From NCBI GenBank assembly GCA_964501725.1, contig CAZCTO010000001.1, positions 1 to 64,000 on the forward strand: a DNA stretch of 64,000 nt, read 5' to 3'. This DNA comes from CAZCTO01 sp964501725 (GTDB lineage Bacteria > Bacillota > Clostridia > Saccharofermentanales > Saccharofermentanaceae). Below are positions 42,791 to 52,300 of the stretch, piece after piece; the stretch's first letter is position 1, and the number at the start of each line of letters is the position of its first letter. The notes beneath the pieces were generated by a model. That model was not told where the DNA came from. It was given only the letters and a program-made list of their open reading frames with translations, and made no database searches. A program made the translations under genes and the position numbers.

Positions 42791-43801
42791 TTATTTGAAA
42801 TGTGTATTCATAAATTCCATGATTGCTGCTCTGTATTCGATCGGTTCAATTGAAAACGCCTCCAAATATCCTGCACCAACGAACTCCTGAGAAAATGATG
42901 TGCTTGGATGAAGTCTCTCTCTTTCCAGAACGATCTGCTCAATATTATCTGTGCCGATGAATACATCACGATCTCCGTAAAGAATGCATATTGGTACAGA
43001 CAATCGGGCAATTTCAGCAGCGAGATTATAATTAGTCGATTCGCCCGAGGAGATTCGAATCGCATAAGGAACAAAATACTGGGTAAGAAAACCAAAAGCA
43101 GATTTTTTGACAACAAGTGGCCTGATATAGTCATCAGCGAACTTCGCCGGCGAATCAAGAACCAGCCCTGCAATATAACTTCTATCAAATGGCAGATTGA
43201 GAATATCTTCACTGTATTCTGTGCCGTACTCACCCGATATCGGCAATTTGTCCATTGCAATCAGCGATGACGAACATCCGGAGCCAATGCCGTAAAGAAC
43301 AACGTCTGTTGTGACTGATATTTTTCGAACATGATCAATTGCACCGATTACATCTTTCCACTCCATATAGCCAAAACCTGATGTAGCTCCTTCGGATTCT
43401 CCGCTGTTTCTCTGGTCAAACAAAAATACATTAAACCCATCATTCAGAAAATCTTCAATCAGATCAACCATATCGACGTTAAAAGGTATTCGGTTGGATG
43501 CCGTACCGTGAACAATAATAACCGTGCTTTTGGGATTGTCTGTCTTGAAAAACCAACCGGATAGGTTGGTCTGATGATCAAAAGATTTGAAACTCGTCGG
43601 AGAGTACTGTGGCAGAATGTTGGATGGAATATTCTGCATCTCTGTTTTAGGCGCGCTCATCATGTCGTTAGCGGTTGAAGTTGTAATAATAATTACTGTA
43701 ATTGCAATTACCGCGATAACGCTCAGAATTAGAGCAAGACGAACAACAATGCTTGGTAGCGGGATACGTGCTCCGGTATGTTTTGTCATTCCTCTGGACA
43801 T
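42791..43801 (-). CDS. Membrane-anchored alpha/beta hydrolase fold protein with degenerate active site
   Basis: The 336-residue protein has one N-terminal membrane helix (about 18-40) and a secreted-side alpha/beta hydrolase domain similar to the YqkD/FrsA-like group: VIIVHGTASNR (oxyanion region, 94-103), FLFDQRNSGESEG (127-138) and LYGDRDVFI (274-282, with the acid Asp). The nucleophile elbow GxSxG reads G-I-G-S-G (171-175), so Gly173 sits where Ser is expected. The usual GAGHxE near the end reads GAGYLEAF, so Tyr312 replaces the catalytic His. Either the protein is a non-enzymatic binding fold or it uses shifted residues such as Ser174. It is cotranscribed with corA and uppP. Confidence 0.8.
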   Translation of the reverse strand: MSRGMTKHTGARIPLPSIVVRLALILSVIAVIAITVIIITTSTANDMMSAPKTEMQNIPSNILPQYSPTSFKSFDHQTNLSGWFFKTDNPKSTVIIVHGTASNRIPFNVDMVDLIEDFLNDGFNVFLFDQRNSGESEGATSGFGYMEWKDVIGAIDHVRKISVTTDVVLYGIGSGCSSSLIAMDKLPISGEYGTEYSEDILNLPFDRSYIAGLVLDSPAKFADDYIRPLVVKKSAFGFLTQYFVPYAIRISSGESTNYNLAAEIARLSVPICILYGDRDVFIGTDNIEQIVLERERLHPSTSFSQEFVGAGYLEAFSIEPIEYRAAIMEFMNTHFK

Positions 43802-43819
43802 GATAAATTCCTTTCAGAA

Positions 43820-44797
43820 TTAAAGCATTCTTTTCTTCTTGAGAATGAAAATTGCACATCCCATCGCAACGACAGCTCCAACAAGCAACAACACAAAAGG
43901 GAGCGGCTCACTTGCGAAATTATCATCCCATGGCATGGGAACGTTCTGACCAAAGAAACTCGTTATTACGGTCGGAACGGACAGAACAATCGTCGCTGCG
44001 GCCATGATCTTCATGATCACGTTCATATTATTATTAATGATGGACGCATATGCATCCATCGTTCCATTAACGATAGACGCATAAATGTCAGCCATTTCAC
44101 GGGCTTGCTTGTATTCAATAATTACATCTTCAAGAAGATTTTCATCCTCTTCATATTGTTTAACTACCCTGCCTCTCATTAACTTTTCGAGCACAGTTTC
44201 GTTCGATTTAAGAGACGTAGAAAAATAAACAAGGGATTTTCCGAGATCGAGTAATTTGTATAGATCACGATTACTGATTGATTTTGCCAGTGCGCGTTCG
44301 GAAGACTCTAATGTCTTATCCATATATCTCAGAAGCTTCAAGTAATCTTTCGCAACGGCCAGAAGAATCTGAATAGCAAATCGAGTCCGAAAATAAACGA
44401 AGAAGTCGCGAACCCTATTCTCTATAAACGTATCCAGAACTGTGATACTTCTCAAAGATATGGTAAGCAAGTGCTTATGTGTAATAATAATCCCAAGAGG
44501 AGAAGTCTCATAATGAACTGTTGTGTCTTCCTTACGGGTGCAAGGGATATCAATAATAATCAGCACATCACCCGTATCATCATCTGAGTCAATTCTGGGG
44601 CGCTCCTCTTCATCCAAAGGATACCTTAGAAATTCCTGGGGAATTTGAAGCTTCTCTTCAACAAGCTTAATTTCATCTTCAGTCGGGGCATACATATTGA
44701 TCCAGCAATCATCACAAATTTCTTCAACACGTTCAAGGTGATTCACCATCTTGTCTTTACCGGTCGATGTCTGCTTAGTTACGAATATCTCGAGCAT
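43820..44797 (-). CDS. corA: CorA-family divalent cation transporter
   Basis: The 325-residue protein has a large cytoplasmic N-terminal domain, a long central helix (about 150-262) and two C-terminal membrane helices (about 263-282 and 299-318), the CorA plan. The pore signature after the first membrane helix is normally GMN; here it reads F-G-Q-N-V-P (283-285 GQN). The Asn is kept. Mg2+, Co2+ or another divalent ion is a plausible substrate, but the altered signature makes the specificity uncertain. GGAGGGG lies upstream of the ATG. It starts the corA-hydrolase-uppP-tsaD-smpB-vanZ run. Confidence 0.87.
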   Translation of the reverse strand: MLEIFVTKQTSTGKDKMVNHLERVEEICDDCWINMYAPTEDEIKLVEEKLQIPQEFLRYPLDEEERPRIDSDDDTGDVLIIIDIPCTRKEDTTVHYETSPLGIIITHKHLLTISLRSITVLDTFIENRVRDFFVYFRTRFAIQILLAVAKDYLKLLRYMDKTLESSERALAKSISNRDLYKLLDLGKSLVYFSTSLKSNETVLEKLMRGRVVKQYEEDENLLEDVIIEYKQAREMADIYASIVNGTMDAYASIINNNMNVIMKIMAAATIVLSVPTVITSFFGQNVPMPWDDNFASEPLPFVLLLVGAVVAMGCAIFILKKKRML

Positions 44798-44850
44798 TTG
44801 TATCCCCTCCTTTCAATGCGCCGATAATAAGCCATTGTTGCTTTTCGCGC

Positions 44851-44891
44851 AAAAAATCGATGCAAGCATACGTATATCATTCTTGCATCGG
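44851..44891 (-). terminator. Terminator of the htpG-dut operon
   Basis: On the minus strand, CGATGCAAG and CTTGCATCG pair around a 15-base loop, followed by ATTTTTTG. It lies 44 bases past the dut stop and before corA. Confidence 0.85.
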
Positions 44892-44934
44892 TTCACTAAA
44901 ATATTTTACCATTTTATCTCAGCGGAATCTACCT

Positions 44935-45462
44935 TTATTTGGCCGGTCCGGTGTGTTCCGAAATACCGGTTGAACCGAATCCGCCGTTCCTGTTATTACC
45001 GATCCCGTCCAATGAATCAACAGGTATTAAATTCGCCTTGGTTACAGACGCAAAAACCATTTGAGCAATCCTGTCACCTCTTCTTATCAGGTAAATACCT
45101 TGAGGATTTCCCTTGCTGTCTGTTGTGAAAGTTTCGATTTGCGCACATGAATCAGAGACTGTTGATGCATTATAAACAATGATTTTTATCTCGTCACGAT
45201 ATCCCGAGTCAATTGTGCCGGGGCTGTTTGGAATACGGAGTAACGTGTTCAGGGATAACCCGCTCCGGGGTCTGATTTGCACTTCAAATCCATCCGGTAT
45301 CGCCATTTTTAACCCGGTTGGAACCAACACGCTTTCCCCCGGCTTTACATATGTATTTTCCGATGCAAAAATATCCATTCCCGCATCATTTGAATGAGCG
45401 TATGATGGCATAATCGCATCAGGGCTGATCAGATTAATGTATACATTCTGCTCCATATTCAT
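44935..45462 (-). CDS. dut: Deoxyuridine 5'-triphosphate nucleotidohydrolase (dUTPase)
   Basis: Removes dUTP and makes dUMP for thymidylate synthesis. The 175-residue product has the trimeric dUTPase motifs: SNDAGMDIFA (motif 1), IRPRSGLSL (motif 2), PGTIDSGYRDEIK (motif 3, with catalytic Asp), RRGDRIAQMVF (motif 4) and GGFGSTG (motif 5). Compared with the usual 145-150 residues there is an insertion of about 15-20 residues between motifs 3 and 4 (SDSCAQIETFTTDSKGNPQ). The ATG overlaps the U32 stop as ATGA; ATG 45456 is an alternative. Confidence 0.93.
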   Translation of the reverse strand: MNMEQNVYINLISPDAIMPSYAHSNDAGMDIFASENTYVKPGESVLVPTGLKMAIPDGFEVQIRPRSGLSLNTLLRIPNSPGTIDSGYRDEIKIIVYNASTVSDSCAQIETFTTDSKGNPQGIYLIRRGDRIAQMVFASVTKANLIPVDSLDGIGNNRNGGFGSTGISEHTGPAK

Positions 45463-47906
45463 TTTCTCCCATCATTGAATTCCTGCAAAATTTCTTCAAT
45501 TTGATAATCTGATTCATTGAGTATCCGAATTGTGTTCACGGTTTTTATGTTGGTTTCCGATATCACATCCAATGAGACCCGCCCCGGATTGTTCTTTTTA
45601 GGACCATATATTTGACTTGTACAAAAATCATGATGACAAATAACGAATAAACCCGGTTGAGTATAGTTTTGTTTGCCTTCTGAATCCTCGGTCATTTGGA
45701 TTCTGAACATACTCTCATTTTTGCACATTGAGCAATTTGATGCATTACGGCCAACGGGACAATATACGGACTGCATCCATTCAATCAAGCCATAGCGATG
45801 AATAAACAGATATTTCCCGTCAAAGGACTCCGCAGTTGACTTTAGAATGGAAGCAAATGCGTCTTCCGGCAACTCAGAAGACAGATATAAGCCTGACGGT
45901 TCCTGACGGCATGCTTCTAATACAGCTTTTGAATTATATAAGTTAGTCGCCGGGGAAAAAATGCAACCTTCTTCGTGTCCGTATACCTTTGTTGAAATAA
46001 TTCCGGTAACTGAAGACGGATTTCCATCCATCCATTTTTCAAGTGCTTCATCGAATACAAGGGCAGCCTTATCGCTGTACGCATCCGGGTATCGAATTAA
46101 TACTTTTGCTTGAGGTTCTTCTACCATTAGCATACGGACTTTATCGATGGAATCCGCGGATATTAAGTCATAGATCGATATTATATAAAGATCCGCGTTA
46201 TGCGCCAGATTTCCTTCAAACTGCCGAAGATCAATATAATCAATTGCCAGCTGATTTATTTTGTCGGATAATCCAATGATTCTCATACCTTTAGATTTCT
46301 TCCCGGAAGAATGATGCTTATCCGGCTCAACATCTTTATATTTTTTACGAAAATCTGAAGCAGCAATCATATTTATGAGTTGTTCTATCATATCTCTGCG
46401 AATAGCATTGATAAAAGATACCGGCGCGAATATTTTGAGTGTATCGGCTATATTCACTCTGGATACAACAAACGGTGTGTCTTTTGATTTGCTTAACTGC
46501 TCGGCAACACGACTATTTATCAAAAAGGAGCCTGAGAATTCTTTTGGCAATATATAAACATTGCTCATGCAAATTTCTTTTTCCAATAAATTGGGTGCAC
46601 GAAGATCAACAATCAATTCATTACCGTTCTCTTCCGATGATCGAAGACTGAAAATGATTTCCGTTTTTTTACTGATATATTCATCCAGCAACGCAAACGG
46701 AGCCTTTTTCCGGGAAATGTAAATTTTTAATCCCGGAGAGAGTTTTTCAATTGAATTTGGGTGTAACCCGAATACATTAATGTGTGCATTTTCATTCTCG
46801 ATTTTTCCGACAGGGAAACTGGCAATTTCGATATCTTCGTCACGAATGGAAAGATAATCACCGATTTCAGGCATGTAATTCGATTCGACAGATATTGTCA
46901 AATATCCGGCCCTGGTGTTCATTTTGACGATTTTCCCTGAATATACACCAAATTTGCTTGTATACTCGCCGGAATAGAGATCACTATATTTAGATTCCGA
47001 ATAATATGAGGAAGAAAAACTGCCGCCGCGATTATATGCTTGAAGCAATGTTTTATTCACTCTATCCATCATGACAGAATCACATCTCTTCGCGATAATC
47101 GCATCAATCAGTAAACGATATGCACGGACTGTTACCGCCACATATGCCGCATCCCGCATTCGTCCTTCAATTTTCAATGAACTGACATTCAAATTGATCA
47201 ACTCTTCAAGTACAGCAACAGACGCTCTGTCTTTGATCGATAAAAGATGACCGCTTCGCAATTTTCGGTTCGATATTGAAGAAAGCAAATAGTGGTTTCT
47301 GCATGGTTGCGCACAATCACCCCGATTACCGCTTCGAGATCCGGATGCATTCATTGCGCTGAATAAACATGCTCCGGAGTATGAAACACAGTGTGCGCCA
47401 TGAATAAACACTTCAACTTCGATTCCGGACTCCTTGGCTGCCAATTGTCTTGTTCGGATCTCCTCCAAAGATAATTCTCGCGGAAGAACAATTCTGGAAA
47501 TGCCTGAACTCTTTGCATTCATCACGGCTTCACGATAGAAAAGATTCATTTGTGTACTTGCATGAACGGGTAAGTCCGGCCATTCTTCACGTATGATCGA
47601 AAGAAGTCCTATATCCTGAACGATAATTGCATCAATTCCAAGATTGAAAGCTTTCTCAATAATTATTAAAGCCTCAGATATTTCTTCTTCCTTAAGAAGA
47701 GTATTCAGAGCAAGATACACTCTTGCACCGCGGCAATGGCAATAAAGTATTGCTTCGCCTAAATCATCAGTCGTAAAGTTTTCAGCCCTGGATCGTGCAT
47801 TGAAAGACCCAACACCGATATATACGGCATCCGCGCCGTTATCAATTGCGGCATGTAAACACTCCATAGACCCGGCTGGAGCAAGCAATTCGGGCTTATT
47901 CATCAT
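45459..47906 (-). CDS. Peptidase U32 family protein with DUF3656 region (TrhP/RlhA-like)
   Basis: The 815-residue protein begins with the U32 barrel: ELLAPAGSMECLHAAIDNGA, YIGVGSFNARSRAENF and VHASTQMNLF, then the signature EVFIHGAHCVSYSGACLFS and SRSGNRGDCAQPCR, whose cysteines are conserved. The DUF3656 region and a C-terminal segment with SNCSMC follow. In this family TrhP and RlhA use prephenate in hydroxylating tRNA or rRNA pyrimidines, so an RNA-modification role is more likely than proteolysis. It overlaps zapA by 11 bases and dut by four. Confidence 0.88.
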   Translation of the reverse strand: MMNKPELLAPAGSMECLHAAIDNGADAVYIGVGSFNARSRAENFTTDDLGEAILYCHCRGARVYLALNTLLKEEEISEALIIIEKAFNLGIDAIIVQDIGLLSIIREEWPDLPVHASTQMNLFYREAVMNAKSSGISRIVLPRELSLEEIRTRQLAAKESGIEVEVFIHGAHCVSYSGACLFSAMNASGSRSGNRGDCAQPCRNHYLLSSISNRKLRSGHLLSIKDRASVAVLEELINLNVSSLKIEGRMRDAAYVAVTVRAYRLLIDAIIAKRCDSVMMDRVNKTLLQAYNRGGSFSSSYYSESKYSDLYSGEYTSKFGVYSGKIVKMNTRAGYLTISVESNYMPEIGDYLSIRDEDIEIASFPVGKIENENAHINVFGLHPNSIEKLSPGLKIYISRKKAPFALLDEYISKKTEIIFSLRSSEENGNELIVDLRAPNLLEKEICMSNVYILPKEFSGSFLINSRVAEQLSKSKDTPFVVSRVNIADTLKIFAPVSFINAIRRDMIEQLINMIAASDFRKKYKDVEPDKHHSSGKKSKGMRIIGLSDKINQLAIDYIDLRQFEGNLAHNADLYIISIYDLISADSIDKVRMLMVEEPQAKVLIRYPDAYSDKAALVFDEALEKWMDGNPSSVTGIISTKVYGHEEGCIFSPATNLYNSKAVLEACRQEPSGLYLSSELPEDAFASILKSTAESFDGKYLFIHRYGLIEWMQSVYCPVGRNASNCSMCKNESMFRIQMTEDSEGKQNYTQPGLFVICHHDFCTSQIYGPKKNNPGRVSLDVISETNIKTVNTIRILNESDYQIEEILQEFNDGRK

Positions 47907-48519
47907 TATTCTCCGAATCTGAAAAAGTAAAAATCATTTCTTCTAACGGAAGAAGTTCGGACTCCTTGGCGGAAGAAGTTCCGTCATTATCACTCACTTG
48001 GTTCTGCATAAGATCTTTCAATCGCAGAACTTCTTTCTTAAGCTCCCAGTTTATTTCTCGCTGTTTGATATATTCAGCTTTGAGATTCCTCAAATCATAT
48101 TCAGTCTGCTCAATTCGTGAGTCAACGGCGTTTCCTCTCTGCTCAATTCTAAATCTTTCATCCACTGCATTGACTACTGATAGTATTAAAGCATTCATCA
48201 TATTCATGCCCGGATTTTCTTGAATTATTTGCTCAATAATCCTGTCGGCATGTTCAGCAACCGCTCTGATGTAAGTCTCGCCATCTTGATCCTGGACAGA
48301 TAATTTGTGCTGCATTCCGGCGATATGAACAATCACTTTACTCTGTTTACCGGAATCACTTATTTTCTCTTTTTCCGAAGTAAGAGATTTATATCTCTGT
48401 TTATACTCGACAATTTCTTTATTGGTATCAGTCAAATGGATCTCGGTTTTTTTGCGTTGTCCTGCCGATTTGCTTGAATATTTTTTAAACAAATTATTGG
48501 AATTGCTTTGATACTCCAT
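47896..48519 (-). CDS. zapA: ZapA-like cell division protein
   Basis: The 207-residue protein has a charged N-terminal extension (about 1-60). A ZapA domain follows at about 62-125 (VIVHIAGMQHKLSVQDQDGE, ADRIIEQII, NMMNALILSVVNAVDERF). A coiled coil at about 126-172 and an acidic tail complete it. ZapA binds FtsZ and bundles protofilaments. Compared with the roughly 85-110 residues of standard ZapA this one is long because of both extensions. A TGAGGTGATGAT site precedes the ATG. The zapA-U32 pairing is common in Bacillota. Confidence 0.82.
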   Translation of the reverse strand: MEYQSNSNNLFKKYSSKSAGQRKKTEIHLTDTNKEIVEYKQRYKSLTSEKEKISDSGKQSKVIVHIAGMQHKLSVQDQDGETYIRAVAEHADRIIEQIIQENPGMNMMNALILSVVNAVDERFRIEQRGNAVDSRIEQTEYDLRNLKAEYIKQREINWELKKEVLRLKDLMQNQVSDNDGTSSAKESELLPLEEMIFTFSDSENNDE

Positions 48520-48556
48520 ATCATCACCTCAAAAAAATACCGACGATATTATTCTA

Positions 48557-49396
48557 TCACTTGTTTTGCTCGAGTACCGAGAATATTGCAGCCAGTTCTT
48601 CAGGTGTTAATGCCTCTGCACGAATAGTTCTTTGGATATTCATTTTACATAGAATGTCCGACATATTTTTAACGAATGACTCGTTGCGAGAGAAAGATGA
48701 GAGAGAATTGATCATCGTTTTTCTTCTTTTCGAAAAAGAATCCTTAACGAACTGGATATACTTGTCCGTTACTTTAATGACCTTTGATGATTTTGTAAAT
48801 CGAACTACTGCCGATCGTGTATGCGGAGCAGGAAAAAAGTTATCGGAGTCAACTGCAAACATTTTCTCCTTATCACCATATGATGAAGTGATTACCGAAA
48901 GCACTCCGTAAGACTTTTCTCCCGGGCATGCAAAAATTCGATCACATGCATCCTCTTCAACCATAAATACCATAGTTCTTGATTCCGGATAATCAGTCAA
49001 AAGCTTAATGATCATAGGAGTAGTGACGTTATAGGGAAGGTTTGAAATGATTACGGAAGGATAGTCACCTTTAGCAAACAAATTATCCTTATCAAGCTTG
49101 AGATAGTCGCCTGTCACCACCGATAGATTTGCATTATCTATAAAGAGATTACTCAGAAGTGACGACAATTCCGGGTCAATTTCAACTGTAATAACCTTTC
49201 CCGCCGCTTGACACAGAATTTCTGTCAAAGCGCCCGTTCCGGGACCAATTTCGAGAACGATATCATTTTTCGAGATCCCGCCCGCGCGAATAATCTTCTC
49301 GGTAAGTTCCGAGTTGCACAAAAAATTCTGGCTATATCTTTTCTTGGCAACTATACCGTATCGGTCACATATAGAAATAGTTTCATGCCGATTCAT
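48557..49396 (-). CDS. rsmA: 16S rRNA dimethyladenosine transferase RsmA/KsgA
   Basis: Dimethylates two adjacent adenines near the 3' end of 16S rRNA, a late 30S maturation step. The 279-residue product has KKRYSQNFLCN (the usual QNFL start), the SAM site LEIGPGTGALTEIL, VEIDPEL, and the catalytic NLPYNVTTPMI motif. A helical C-terminal domain follows with FFPAPHTRSAVVRF and SFSKRRKTMINSL. Its start overlaps the purL stop by four bases. It acts on the same rRNA region as the YbeY-Era protein. Confidence 0.95.
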   Translation of the reverse strand: MNRHETISICDRYGIVAKKRYSQNFLCNSELTEKIIRAGGISKNDIVLEIGPGTGALTEILCQAAGKVITVEIDPELSSLLSNLFIDNANLSVVTGDYLKLDKDNLFAKGDYPSVIISNLPYNVTTPMIIKLLTDYPESRTMVFMVEEDACDRIFACPGEKSYGVLSVITSSYGDKEKMFAVDSDNFFPAPHTRSAVVRFTKSSKVIKVTDKYIQFVKDSFSKRRKTMINSLSSFSRNESFVKNMSDILCKMNIQRTIRAEALTPEELAAIFSVLEQNK

Positions 49397-52300
49397 CCAA
49401 TAAAATACCGTACACCTGACTCGAATATCTTCTGATCCTTATTTCCGGGAATGTTCTTGGCAATATCATTGCCATATCTTTCATTATGTGCCATTTTACC
49501 GAATATTCTGCCATCAGGATTAAGAATTCCCTCAATAGCACATATTGATCCATTCGGATTAAAGGAAGTATCCATAGAAGGATTTCCGGAATCATCAACA
49601 TATTGTGTTGCTACACAACCGGTTCTAAAAAGTTCTTTTACCATACTGTCTGTTGCTACAAATCTACCTTCACCGTGTGAGACCGGAATCAGATGAGTAT
49701 CTCCGATCTGGCATAATGAAAGCCACGGCGAATGGTTTGAAACAACTTTCGTGCTGACATAAGTCGATTGATGTCGCCCGATACGATTAAATGTAAGTGT
49801 GGGGCTGTTATTTCCGGAAGGAACAATGTTGCCATACGGAAGCAGTCCGGTTTTGACAAGCGCTTGAAATCCATTGCATATTCCCAGTATCAATCCATCC
49901 CGCGAAAACAGCAAATCGCGTATCGCTGTTGAGACATCCGGATTGTTCAACGCCGCTACAATAAACTTTGCTGAACCTTCGGGTTCATCTCCGCCTGAAA
50001 AACCGCCCGGAAACATCACAATCTGTGAATTTGATATCCTCCTGCACATATCGGAAAGGGACTCGGAAATATCCGATGCGGATAAATTTCTGATAACCAT
50101 TACATCCGGTTCAGCCCCGGCAAGTGCAAATGCTCTTGCAGTATCATACTCGGTGTTTGTTCCCGGAAATACAGGTATAAATACTTTAGGTTTCGACCCT
50201 TTAAGAATATGAATGGAAGAAGACTTAATGGGAGTCAATTCTTCTTGTTTGGGAATAATGATTTTACTGCTTTCATTTGTTTTTGTCGGGAATACCGTTT
50301 CAAGGGTTTCATCAAATGCAGCCTCAGCATCCTTAAGTGTAATTAATTGACCATTCCACGAAAGCGTACGCGTGTCGTTTGTTTTCCCGATCAATTTTCC
50401 AGAAACCGTTTCAATTTTCTCAACAGCATTTCCATCATTAACTGACAGTAAAATTGTACCCAGAGATCTGGAAAAGAGACTTTCCATACTTACGGAATCT
50501 TCAAAACAGAATCCCAGTCGATTCCCCAGACACATTTGAGCAACACGCGCAGCAATTCCTGAACTCTTTACAACCGCTGAGCATAAAACTTGACCGCGAT
50601 CCGTCATTTGCTTTATTACCTTGAAAACGCGCAATACATGGTCCTTATTGTATAAGCAATTAGCATCCTTGGAAAGTGAAATAGAATAAAGCTTTTGCCC
50701 GGATACAGCTAAGGACGATGATATTACTCTGTCTGCTGTAGTTGTGGCAACAGCAAACGAAACCAGTGTCGGAGGGACGTGGATGTCGTTATATGTTCCT
50801 GACATGCTGTCCTTGCCCCCGATAGATGCAACTCCAAAATCAATTTGCGCCTTAAACGCACCCAGAAGTGCGGCTGCCGGTTTTCCCCAAGATTCATCCG
50901 AAGTCAGGCGTTCAAAGTATTCCTGAAATGTCAATCTGGCGGTAAGCGGATCAGCACCTAATGCGGCGATTTTCAGAAGAGATTCTACAACGGCATGGTA
51001 AGCACCATGAAATGGACTCCAGTTAGACAGATACGGATTAAAGCCATAGGTCACCACAGATACAGTGTTGGTTTCACCAGCCGATACCGGAATTTTGGCA
51101 ACCATACCTTCTTCCGGCGATGCCTGATATCTTCCGCCAAACGGCATGAGTACAGTACCCGCGCCAATGGTTGAATCAAACCGCTGAATCAATCCTTTTT
51201 GTGAACATGTCTCTAATGACCTCATCGTAGTTGATAGCGATGCCGGAAAATCTTGATTGATCATCGATGGCAATAATGTATCCATATACGTTTCTGTCAT
51301 ATCAGGCGGTATGATAGTTGCCTTCGAAAAAGAAGGCGCGCCATGTGTGTCGATAAACGATCTCGGTAGATCAACAATGGTTTTTCCTCGCCATTTCATT
51401 ACCATATCCGGATTATCGGTCACAACGGCCACTTGAACGGCTTCAAGATTTTCGCACGCAGCATATTCAATAAAAGCATCTTTTTTGTCGGGTTTGATCA
51501 CAACGGCCATTCTTTCCTGTGACTCTGATATTGCAAGCTCTGTTCCGTCCAGGCCGTCATATTTTTTGGGAATGGCATCCAAGTTAATTTCTAATCCGTC
51601 TGCCAACTCACCAATTGCTACTGAAACGCCTCCAGCTCCAAAGTCATTACAGCGAATGATCATTTTTGAAACATCCGGATCTCTAAACAGCCTCTGTATC
51701 TTGCGCTCAGTCGGCGGATTGCCCTTTTGAACCTCGGCACCGCAATTCATTACAGATTTCTCATCATGCGCCTTAGATGAGCCCGTAGCGCCTCCAATAC
51801 CGTCTCTGCCTGTTCTTCCGCCTATTAAAATAACAAGATCTCCCTTTTCGGGTCGCTGTCTTATCACATGGCTTGAAGGCGCTGCTCCGATAACCGCACC
51901 GATCTCCATTCTCTTTGCAATGTATCCAGGATGATATACTTCATTTACTTGTCCTGTGGCAAGACCTATTTGATTACCGTACGAACTATATCCGGCTGCG
52001 GCGGTCCGAACCAATTTTTTCTGAGACAGTTTGCCGGGCATTGTTTCTGATACAGGAACAGTCGGATCGCCGGCGCCCGTAATTCGCATCGCCTGATATA
52101 CATACGATCTTCCGGATAATGGATCTCTGATTGCTCCACCCAGACATGTCGCTGCTCCGCCAAACGGTTCGATTTCGGTCGGATGATTATGAGTTTCATT
52201 TTTGAACATCAATAGATATTCTTGTGGTTGCCCATCAACATCAACTTGTATTTTGATTGAACAGGCATTAATTTCTTCTGACTCATCAAGGTCTTTTAGT

